Under the pieces are notes generated by a model that saw nothing but the letters and a program-made list of their open reading frames with translations, did not search any database and had not been told where the DNA came from. From the NCBI RefSeq assembly GCF_003626645.1, contig NZ_RBAM01000006.1, positions 434,001-498,000 on the forward strand: DNA of 64,000 nt, read 5' to 3'. Shown here piece after piece: positions 8,417 to 15,734 of the stretch (positions within the stretch are counted from its first letter, which is position 1; the number at the start of each line of letters is the position of its first letter). Source of the stretch: Streptomyces klenkii. Its GTDB lineage: Bacteria > Actinomycetota > Actinomycetes > Streptomycetales > Streptomycetaceae. Both the position numbers and the translations under genes were made by a program.

Positions 8417-9439
8417 ATGAGAGTGACCGTCGGCGGCGGCGGCATCGCCGGGCGGACCTGACTCCATCCACCGCGGCCGGCTACAGATGATGATGCTGGC
8501 GGCGGTGCGCGAACGACTGGGGCCGGACTCGGTCCGTACCGGCCTGCTCTTCCAGAGATTCGAGCAGACCGCGGACGGCGTCCGCGCCCACTTCCTGGAC
8601 CGGTCGAACGGTCAGCCCGCGGTCGAGGACGCCGACGTCCTGGTCGGCGCAGACGGCATCGACTCCGCGGTCCGTACCCAGCTCCACCCGGACGAGAGCC
8701 CACCGACGTGGAACGGCGTCCACATGTGGCGTGGCGTCGCCCACCATCCGCACGTCCTCGACGGTCGTTCGATCGTGGTGGCCGGAGGGACCCCCGGCGC
8801 GAAGTTCGTCGCCTACCCGATCGAGGACCCCACGTCAGCGGACGGCGACACCCTGGTGAACTGGGTGCTGGAGCTTCGACACAGGTCCGGGCACGAGCCG
8901 TCCGCCCCGCCTCCGGAGGGCACCGGCCGTCGCGTCACCGCGGCGGAGGCCCGCGCCGGGCTGTCGTTCTGGCAGCTGCCCTGGATCGACCTCACGACGC
9001 TCGCCGAGCGCTCCTCGGCAATCTTCGAGTACCCGATGCTCGACCGCGATCCCTTGCCCCGCTGGAGCTTCGGACAGTCACGCTCCTCGGCGACGCCGCA
9101 CACCCGATGTTCCCCATGGGCATGAACGGCGGCTCGCAGTCCATCGTCGACACCCGCGTACTGGCCTGGTGCCTGGCCCGGGAGAACGACCCCGTCGCCG
9201 CGCTCCGCCAATACGACCGAATGCGCCGGCCGGCCGTCAATGCGATCGTGCTGGCCAATCGGAACCTGGGGCCGGAAGCGATCATCGCGCGAGCCGAGGC
9301 CCACGGCGGGCCGCTGCCTGCCGGGCAGGCCGACAAGATCGCAACCGACTACAGGAGGCTGGCCCAGGCCACTGCGGCACAGGTCAACACCCGCCCGTCC
9401 TGGACGGTCCAGCACCGTGCCACGGACCCGGCGCGCTGA
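8417..9439 (+). pseudogene. Decayed FAD-dependent aromatic monooxygenase
   Basis: The ATG at 8417 opens MRVTVGGGGIAG, the FAD Rossmann start, but the frame stops at 8460. About 80 residues are missing before the sequence resumes at IHRGRLQMMML. From there the hydroxylase is readable: ADVLVGADGIDSAVR, then the second half to PRWSFG near 9075. A 1-base deletion there shifts the frame, and VTLLGDAAHPMFPMGMNGG, the C-terminal FAD-binding motif, continues in the next frame to 9439. The protein belongs to the salicylate/6-hydroxynicotinate hydroxylase-like flavin monooxygenases. With one internal deletion and one frameshift it cannot be functional. Confidence 0.75.
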
Positions 9440-9548
9440 AGGCCGGCATGGGAGAACGGGCAACCGCTGCCCGGACCCTGGCGACCTCCGATTCCTGATG
9501 CGCGGGCGGCACCTTTCGTAGCGCTTACGCGGAGGACGTCGGCCAGGC

Positions 9549-9705
9549 ACCCAGGCCGTCCCTCGGGCCCGAGCCGGTCCAGCAGGGCTGGAACCAGCTG
9601 CTGTTCATGGACCGACAACAGCCCCGTCGCCTCGGCGGACACCGCACGTGTCCCGCATTCCACCAACGCGACCAGGCTCCGACGACCCACCACCAGCAAA
9701 GTCAC
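9549..9705 (-). mobile_element. Fragment of an IS4-type transposase
   Basis: The minus-strand frame reads LVALVECGTRAV and about 30 further residues. The segment LVALVECGTRA resembles the conserved strand preceding the second catalytic Asp in Streptomyces IS4-like DDE transposases. No terminal repeats or remaining catalytic region are visible. It marks the right edge of the decayed stretch from 6.4 kb. Confidence 0.35.
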
Positions 9706-9734
9706 CGGTATTGCGCTTAGGTCATACTTTCTCG

Positions 9735-10232
9735 GTGTCTATAGCAGCAGAGATCCCAGCGCCCGCCCCTCGTCCGAAGCGCCGTAAGGCGTTGTGGCTC
9801 GTTGCCTTAGCCGCGACCGCAGCCTTGGGCGGCCTGACATACGCATTCACCGGGGTCGAGGACACCGTTGGCAAAGGCTTTCAAGAACGCCCGATGGCCT
9901 GCTCGGAGGCGATGTACGCCATGGGCTGGGTGCTTCCCGACCACGCGAGCGACCAACAGTGCACCGAGCTCAGCGGCGGCCTTGCGGGCCACACCCAGTC
10001 GGGCACCTTCCGCATGTCGCGCGCCGATGTCCGCCCCTGGCTCGCTTCGCTCTCCGGGGAGCGGAATCAGCCGGACGGGGTGGGGTCCGACAGCGTGGTG
10101 GAACGGAAGGAAGGGCTCGCCCTTGGCATCCTCAGGCCGTCGGGCAGCCTTCAGGCCGACGAGGTGAGGGTGAACGTCCGCTGGGATAGTGAGGACACCG
10201 CAGTCGTCACCTTCGAGACGTTCGACTACTAA
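9735..10232 (+). CDS. Membrane-anchored hypothetical protein
   Basis: This encodes 165 aa from GTG 9735. CATACT at 9723-9728 lies 6 bases upstream and no Shine-Dalgarno sequence is present, so the gene is probably leaderless. A basic segment (PRPKRRK) precedes one transmembrane helix (LWLVALAATAALGGLTYAF), followed by an external domain with two Cys (MACSEAMYAMG and DQQCTELSG). The rest alternates beta strands and ends VVTFETFDY. I recognise no family. A frame beginning 29 codons earlier exists but reads into the transposase remnant. Confidence 0.6.
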   Translation: MSIAAEIPAPAPRPKRRKALWLVALAATAALGGLTYAFTGVEDTVGKGFQERPMACSEAMYAMGWVLPDHASDQQCTELSGGLAGHTQSGTFRMSRADVRPWLASLSGERNQPDGVGSDSVVERKEGLALGILRPSGSLQADEVRVNVRWDSEDTAVVTFETFDY

Positions 10233-10456
10233 GGATTGTCCGACGCCGTCAATGGTTTACGCTGCTCGCCGGTCGGAGATGGGGCACTCCTCCCCCTCAG
10301 ACCACAAGTTTTCCGTAAGAGGCGGGTGAGTGGGCGGGGCGAATCGGAGTCGGAGTCGCCGAAAGCGCCTCGATCCGCAACGCTGTTGTTGCGACCGCTC
10401 CCATCCGCTGAGAATCCCACGGCGCCCGTGCCGCCACGGAGTTCGGAGTTCCGGTA

Positions 10457-11074
10457 ATGCTTTTCGACGTCACCCGCAGTGAACTCGCCGGCATCTTCGG
10501 CGAGGACCGGATCGCAACTCTGCCCGCCACCGTCTTCCCTCCCACCGGCGCGGACACCGAGGGCGCCCGCCTCCTACAGACCATCGGCGTCCCCACCGGG
10601 ACACTCCTGCTGCGTCAGCCGGACGAGCACGACAGCCTGCTGCCCCTCGTCCAGGACGTCGTCTGCATCAAAGACTTCGAAGACGCCGCGGAGGGCGCGG
10701 AGGGCGCAGGTGGCTGGCCCGTCATCGGCTGGCTGCTCAACGCGCACCTCGCCCTCGACCCCGTATCCGGCAAGGTGTACGCATTCGACCCCGACGAGGA
10801 GACCGTGCAGGAACTCCACACGGACGTCTCCTCCCTCGTCCAGGTCACCCTCCGGTTCCAGCACCTGCTCGACGCGTTCACCTTCAGCGGCGACGAGGAG
10901 ACCGACTTCGAGCGCTTGGACGACGAGGTCGATCGCATCCGTACGGAGACGAGCACCATCGACCCGCTCCCCTTCCAGGACGACGAGACCCTCTGGTCGG
11001 TAGTGGGCGATGAGATCGCCATGGGCCAGCGATTCAAGGGCAACAGCCCGGGAGCCCGCTCGCTCTACGGGTGA
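10457..11074 (+). CDS. SUKH-4 family immunity-type protein
   Basis: This encodes 205 aa from an ATG with GGAG 8 bases upstream. Characteristic SUKH-4 features in order: a ligand-pocket-like N-terminus (TRSELAGIFGEDRIATLP), the mid strand pair GWLLNAHLALDPVSGKVYAFDPD, then VSSLVQVTLRFQHLLDAF. The last matches the helix in which these proteins count residues of the F-x-x-F type. SUKH proteins neutralise contact-dependent or polymorphic toxins, and others have general protein-binding roles. No toxin gene is adjacent. The stop abuts the stop of the convergent DUF3592 gene with no gap (TGATCA). Confidence 0.8.
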   Translation: MLFDVTRSELAGIFGEDRIATLPATVFPPTGADTEGARLLQTIGVPTGTLLLRQPDEHDSLLPLVQDVVCIKDFEDAAEGAEGAGGWPVIGWLLNAHLALDPVSGKVYAFDPDEETVQELHTDVSSLVQVTLRFQHLLDAFTFSGDEETDFERLDDEVDRIRTETSTIDPLPFQDDETLWSVVGDEIAMGQRFKGNSPGARSLYG

Positions 11075-11473
11075 TCACCGACCGGTGGCGAGCATCCAGA
11101 TCCCGATAGCCGTGAACAGAGTGCCGCCCGCAAGAAGAGCCGCGACCTCCGCAATCCGTCTCCTGAGGAGGTCGATTCGCGCATCCTTCGGTGCCTCGGG
11201 AAAGTAGCGCACCGGGACCCCACAGCCCACGGGAAAGCCCTTGACTCCGGATGACCTGGCCTGGAACGTATGCCGACTACCTCGCGCATCAACGAATTCG
11301 ACCACCGCGAAGTAAACAGGGCCACCATCTATTCGGGAACCATCCGTGTGGTGGCGGACCACCAGGCCCCTGACGCGGATCCCCTCGCGCTGGAGGCGGT
11401 GCTGGACCATGACCTCATAGGTGCCGAACCCGAGGAGGGCGAGACCTGCCAGTAGCAACATCGCAACCCACAC
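11075..11473 (-). CDS. DUF3592 domain membrane protein
   Basis: This encodes 132 aa, starting at GTG 11473 or at ATG 11461 four codons later. An N-terminal transmembrane helix (MLLLAGLALLGFGTYEVM) and a C-terminal one (VAALLAGGTLFTAIGIWML) flank a beta-rich domain with VRGLVVRHH, VVEFVDARGSRHTF and VPVRYFPEAPKDARID. That order (helix, V-x-G-x-V, Y-x-P-x-x-P-x-x-A) is the DUF3592 pattern. Function unknown; it is converging tail to tail with the SUKH-4 gene. Confidence 0.75.
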   Translation of the reverse strand: MWVAMLLLAGLALLGFGTYEVMVQHRLQREGIRVRGLVVRHHTDGSRIDGGPVYFAVVEFVDARGSRHTFQARSSGVKGFPVGCGVPVRYFPEAPKDARIDLLRRRIAEVAALLAGGTLFTAIGIWMLATGR

Positions 11474-11942
11474 CGCTGCTTACCCTTCCATGCCTTGCAC
11501 GACTCTCCGGGTAGCTCCGGTCGTAGGAGTGGACGCTACATCGGCTGGAGGCGGTTCCTGCGAAAGAGGCGGCTGCCCGCGCAGGATCTCGCACTCCAGC
11601 TGTCACCGTCACTGTCACCGGAGCCTCCACGCCACCGAGCAGGCAGGCAGAGGCGCCATGGCCCCGGACCAGATGGTCCGGGACACTTCAGCGAAGCCTT
11701 CACCGCTTGCTTGAGCCGTTTGTCGCGACGAGTGGCACGCACGGTTCTGAGGGGGCCGGAGTGATAGCAATGCGCTCCGGCTACCCGACTTCCGCACCCG
11801 GCCCGAACGCGACACGACCGACAGGGAGCTGACGTGACGACGTTGCGGCCCAGCGAGCAGAGGCGTGACCTCGGCGTTGTCCAGTACAGCGCCCCGCCCG
11901 TCCCCCGTTCCCTTTCCCCTCTCCCCTGTGCGGAGAATCTCG
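11474..11942. other. Gap containing a single clear inverted repeat
   Basis: No gene is supportable on either strand; the frames are shadows or lack starts and domains. The notable element is the 11663-11682 inverted repeat, listed separately. The permease RBS lies at the right end. Confidence 0.4.
11663..11682. promoter_or_regulatory. Perfect 9-bp inverted repeat, operator candidate
   Basis: CCCGGACCA-GA-TGGTCCGGG is a fully symmetrical site 260 bp upstream of the permease gene. The 2-bp centre is too small for an RNA hairpin loop, which favours a DNA-binding site for a dimeric regulator over a terminator. Confidence 0.4.
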
Positions 11943-13472
11943 ATGCGTACATCAGCACATGAACGATGGAAGCGGCCCCAGCCGCCGGGCGACGACGAGC
12001 GCACACTCAAGGAGCTCGGATACACCCAACAACTACACCGTCGCATGGGAGCTTTCGGTAACTTCTCCGCCTCCCTGTCGGTCATCTCCATCATGTCCGG
12101 GACGCTGCTGCTCTTCGGCTACGGCCTGAACAGCGGCGGGCCCGCGGTGGTGGTGTGGGGGTGGCTCGCCGTGGGGCCGCTGGTGCTGTGCCTGGCCGCG
12201 GCGCTGGCCGAGATCACCTCCCGCTACCCCACCAGCGGCGGCCTGTACTACATGGCCCGCCAGCTCGGCGGTGAGCGGTGGAGCTGGTACACCGGCTGGC
12301 TGAACCTTCTGGGGCTGCTCGGCGGGATCGCGGCCCAGGACTACGGCATCGCGACCTTCACCGCCGCCTGGGCGAACCTGCAGTTCGGCTACGTGCCGAC
12401 GCCGGGGTCCCTGCTGGTCATGTACGCGGTCATCCTCGCGCTGCACGCGGTCCTGAATCTCTTCGGCAGCCGGCTGATGAACGTCCTGACCTCCCTGAGC
12501 GCGTGGTGGCACCTGGCCGGAGCCGTCGTCATCATCGGCGCCCTGGCTTTCGTCCCCTCTCACCACCAGCCGGCCGGCTTCGTATTCTCCGAGTTCACCA
12601 ACAACACCGGCTGGTCGAGCCCCGTGTACGTCATCCTGCTGGGCATGCTGCTGCCGTGCTTCGCTTTGGCCGGCTACGACACCTCGGCCCACCTGAGCGA
12701 GGAGACCAGTGGCGCTTCCGTGGCCGCGGCGCGCGGGATCATCCGCTCGGTGGCGGTGTCCTGGATCGCCGGCGGCATCCTGCTGATCGCCTTGCTGTTC
12801 GCCGTCCAGGACTACGCCGCGACGCTGGGCAGCGAGACCGGGGTGCCGGTGGCGCAGATTTTCCTGGACGCTCTGGGCGTGGCGACGGCGAAGGCGTTGA
12901 TGCTGGTGATCATCGTGGCGCAGTTTCTGTGCGGCTACGCCGTGACCGCCTCCGCCAGCCGCATGATCTACGCCTTCTCCCGTGACGGCGCCCTGCCCGG
13001 CTCGGCGCGCTGGCGGAAGGTCAGCCGTCGTACGGCCGTCCCGGCCAACGCTGTCCGGCTCGCAGTCGGTGTCGCCTTCGTGCTTGCCCTGCCGTCCCTG
13101 TACTCCGCCACGGCGTTCTCGGCGGTGACCGCGATTTCCGTCGTGGGTTTCACCCCGGCCTACGCCATCCCGGTGCTGCTGCGGCTGCGCCACCCGGACC
13201 GGTTCACCCCCGGGCCCTGGCACCTGGGCCGCTGGAGCCGGCCGATCGGCTGGGCGGCAGTACTCTCGGCAGCCGGCGTATCAGTGCTGTTCCTGCTGCC
13301 GCAGTCCAGCCCGGTCACCGCCATGAGCTTCAACTACACCCCCGTCGCCCTGCTGGTGGCCCTCGTCATGGCCGCGCTGTGGTGGCGGTTCGGACGCCGC
13401 TCCTACGGAGTGCCCCGCTCCAGCTCAATGAAAGCCCACGATCAGATCGAAGAGGCCGAGAACATCACCTGA
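11943..13472 (+). CDS. APC-family amino acid/GABA permease
   Basis: This encodes 509 aa from ATG 11943, preceded by CGGAGA; the frame is open 26 codons further upstream without a better start. About 12 transmembrane helices. SASLSVISIMSGTLLLFGYGLNSGG-type residues form the unwound first helix of APC transporters. GGLYYMARQLGG and ALAGYDTSAHLSEET (helix 6 signature) place it with BAT1/GABA-permease-like amino-acid or polyamine carriers. It imports amino acids or amines across the cytoplasmic membrane. It is not linked to a catabolic gene, so the substrate is open. Confidence 0.85.
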   Translation: MRTSAHERWKRPQPPGDDERTLKELGYTQQLHRRMGAFGNFSASLSVISIMSGTLLLFGYGLNSGGPAVVVWGWLAVGPLVLCLAAALAEITSRYPTSGGLYYMARQLGGERWSWYTGWLNLLGLLGGIAAQDYGIATFTAAWANLQFGYVPTPGSLLVMYAVILALHAVLNLFGSRLMNVLTSLSAWWHLAGAVVIIGALAFVPSHHQPAGFVFSEFTNNTGWSSPVYVILLGMLLPCFALAGYDTSAHLSEETSGASVAAARGIIRSVAVSWIAGGILLIALLFAVQDYAATLGSETGVPVAQIFLDALGVATAKALMLVIIVAQFLCGYAVTASASRMIYAFSRDGALPGSARWRKVSRRTAVPANAVRLAVGVAFVLALPSLYSATAFSAVTAISVVGFTPAYAIPVLLRLRHPDRFTPGPWHLGRWSRPIGWAAVLSAAGVSVLFLLPQSSPVTAMSFNYTPVALLVALVMAALWWRFGRRSYGVPRSSSMKAHDQIEEAENIT

Positions 13473-13494
13473 CGGAACACGCAGATCCGTGGCG

Positions 13495-14485
13495 CTAGCC
13501 CCGCCACCGCACCCCGTGCCGCCGCCGCAGCCGGTGGATCTCCCACCAGGCCAATGCCGTCACCGACACCGGGCCACCGAGGAACGCACAGACCGCGAGC
13601 GGCACCGGGCCCGGCGGCAGGCCGCCCGACGACAGGCCGAGGAAGGCGAACACCCAGACCAGGGCGGAGGTGACCAGCGCGGGCAGCGCCGCGTGCACGG
13701 CGGACAGGTTGAAGGCGTGGCGCAGCGCCGGACCGGAGGCGAAGCAGAGGAAGAAGATCACCCACCAGAACGGCGCCCAGCACACGAACATCACGGACGC
13801 CCGGAGCAGCAGCCCGAACAGCCCGTTGGCGCTGCTGGGCAGCAGCCCCATCCCCTTGCCCGCCGCTATGAACAGCAGCGGCACCAGCGTCCAGGCGCCG
13901 AAGTACCACAAGGCCGATCGGCCGGCCGGCCACAGCTGCGTCCGCATGGTCCGCCGAGCCCCGGGCCTGGCCGCCCAGAAGAGCAGCGCCACGACCACCG
14001 CCGCGCTCAACAGCGCCAGCCAGGGTGCGAACAACACCCGTTCCAAGACCTGCTTCTGTGCCTCCGCCACGTCCTTCCTGCTACCGAACACGGTCAGCAG
14101 CCCCACCGAAATGACGAGGGCAGCCCAGGCCCGCACCCGCTGCACCCGGAACACCTCGGGATCCTCGACGTGCCCTTCCGGGCGTACGGGGAAGACCCGT
14201 CGCGCCATGCGGCGGGCCGTACGGGCCAGTTGGTAGCCGGCCAGCAGCGGCACGGTCAGCCACCACAGGCATGGGAGGACCAGCACCAGCAACACCCCGC
14301 CGTGCACCTGCTCCCGCCGCCCCCGCAACACCTCACCCAACGGCGGCCATTCGTCCTCACGCAGCCGTCGCCACAGCGGCGTGTACGGGCGCGGAGGGTC
14401 GCCCGGGGGCCGTGGCGGGTCGCCCCCCGGGCCGCGGCTCGCCGTCCGGCGCCCGCCCGGGCGGGCGGGGCGGGTCGATGCTCAT
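13495..14485 (-). CDS. Multi-pass membrane protein, N-terminus broken by a G6 frameshift
   Basis: The uninterrupted frame begins at 14340 and gives 281 aa with 6-7 hydrophobic helices, beginning LLVLVLPCLWWLTVPLLAGYQLARTARR. Upstream, the same frame reads PPRPYTPLWRRLREDEWPPLGEV, which looks like native protein but has no start. An ATG at 14485 with an excellent site (GGAAGGGACCCC) opens MSIDPPRPPG in another frame. Removing one G from the run of six (C6 on the plus strand, 14423-14428) joins the two into one plausible protein of about 330 aa. Either the assembly has a homopolymer error or the gene is truly frameshifted. I recognise no functional family. Confidence 0.7.
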
Positions 14486-14691
14486 GGGGTCCCTTCCACC
14501 GTCCCGGAAAAGGACGCGCCCCGGCTCGGCCACGGTTCCCGACACCGGGACGCCCCGCACTGCCAGGCCGCGCCGCGCCGGCCCCGGCGCCGGGCATGGG
14601 GCGGCCCGGAAGAGTTCCTCAGGGCGCCGGCCTCAGTACCCTGGGGATCATCACACTGAGTAGTACACGACCGCCGCCGAAGGAACCCGCC

Positions 14692-15687
14692 ATGAAAATG
14701 CTCATCAACGTTCCCGAGTCCGTCGTCGCCGATGCTCTGCGAGGGATGGCTGCTGCTCATCCTGAGCTCAGTGTCGATGTCGAGCACCGCGTCGTCGTGC
14801 GGCGGGATGCGCCCGTGGGCGGGAAGGTGGGGCTCGTGTCCGGGGGTGGGTCGGGGCATGAGCCGTTGCACGGGGGGTTCGTGGGGTACGGGATGCTGGA
14901 TGCCGCGTGTCCCGGGGAGGTTTTCACCTCTCCCGTTCCGGATCAGATGGTGCGGGCGGCGGCGGCCGTGGACAGCGGCCGGGGCGTGTTGTTCATTGTG
15001 AAGAACTACACGGGTGACGTCCTCAACTTCAACATGGCCGCGGAGCTCGCCGAGGACGAGGGCATCCAGGTGGCCAGCGTGCTGGTCAACGACGACGTCG
15101 CGGTGACCGACAGCACCTTCACGGCGGGCCGGCGCGGCACCGGCGCCACCCTGTTCGTGGAGAAGATCGCGGGCGCGGCGGCCGAGGAGGGGGCGCCGCT
15201 GGAGCGGGTGGAGGCGCTGGCGCGCCGGGTGAACGAGGCGTCGCGGAGCTTCGGCGTGGCGCTCGGCGCGTGCACCACGCCCGCCAAGGGCAGCCCGACG
15301 TTCGACCTGCCCGCCGGGGAGCTGGAGCTGGGCGTGGGGATCCACGGCGAGCCGGGCCGGGAGCGGCGCGCGATGATGACGTCCGGCGAGATCGCGGACT
15401 TCGCCGTGGACGCGGTCCTGACGGACCTGCGGCCGGGCGGCGAACCGGTGCTGTTGCTGGTCAACGGCGCGGGCGGGACGCCGCTGCTGGAGCTGTACGG
15501 GTTCACGGCCGAGGTGCACCGGGTGCTGCGCGAGCGCGGCGTGCCGGTCGCACGGACGCTCGTGGGCAACTACGTGACCTCCCTCGACATGGCGGGCGCC
15601 TCGGTGACGCTGTGCCGGGCCGACGAGGAGATCCTGCGGCTGTGGGACGCGCCGGTGCAGACGCCGGGCCTGCGCTGGGGCCGATAG
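14692..15687 (+). CDS. dhaK: Dihydroxyacetone kinase subunit DhaK (orphan)
   Basis: This encodes 331 aa from an ATG with AAGGAA upstream. It shows the full DhaK domain: GLVSGGGSGHEPLHGGFVG, VFTSPVPDQ, FIVKNYTGDVLNFNMA, and GVGIHGEPG, whose His218 is in the position of the residue that covalently binds dihydroxyacetone. Length and order match DhaK (about 330 aa). In PTS-dependent dihydroxyacetone kinases DhaK is followed by dhaL (ADP-binding) and dhaM. Here the next gene is a helicase on the opposite strand, so the subunit is either served by a distant dhaL or has another role. The region 14836-14892 is unusually G-rich in clustered runs. Confidence 0.9.
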   Translation: MKMLINVPESVVADALRGMAAAHPELSVDVEHRVVVRRDAPVGGKVGLVSGGGSGHEPLHGGFVGYGMLDAACPGEVFTSPVPDQMVRAAAAVDSGRGVLFIVKNYTGDVLNFNMAAELAEDEGIQVASVLVNDDVAVTDSTFTAGRRGTGATLFVEKIAGAAAEEGAPLERVEALARRVNEASRSFGVALGACTTPAKGSPTFDLPAGELELGVGIHGEPGRERRAMMTSGEIADFAVDAVLTDLRPGGEPVLLLVNGAGGTPLLELYGFTAEVHRVLRERGVPVARTLVGNYVTSLDMAGASVTLCRADEEILRLWDAPVQTPGLRWGR

Positions 15688-15734
15688 CCGCCTCCTGAGA
15701 TCATCAAAAGACCATTAGAGACCGTTAGGGACCG

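Noticed and set aside
14836..14892. Runs of G in dhaK as a G-quadruplex regulator
   Set aside because: The runs fall in conserved glycine codons of the DhaK motif GGGSGHEPLHGGF, so coding constraint explains them.
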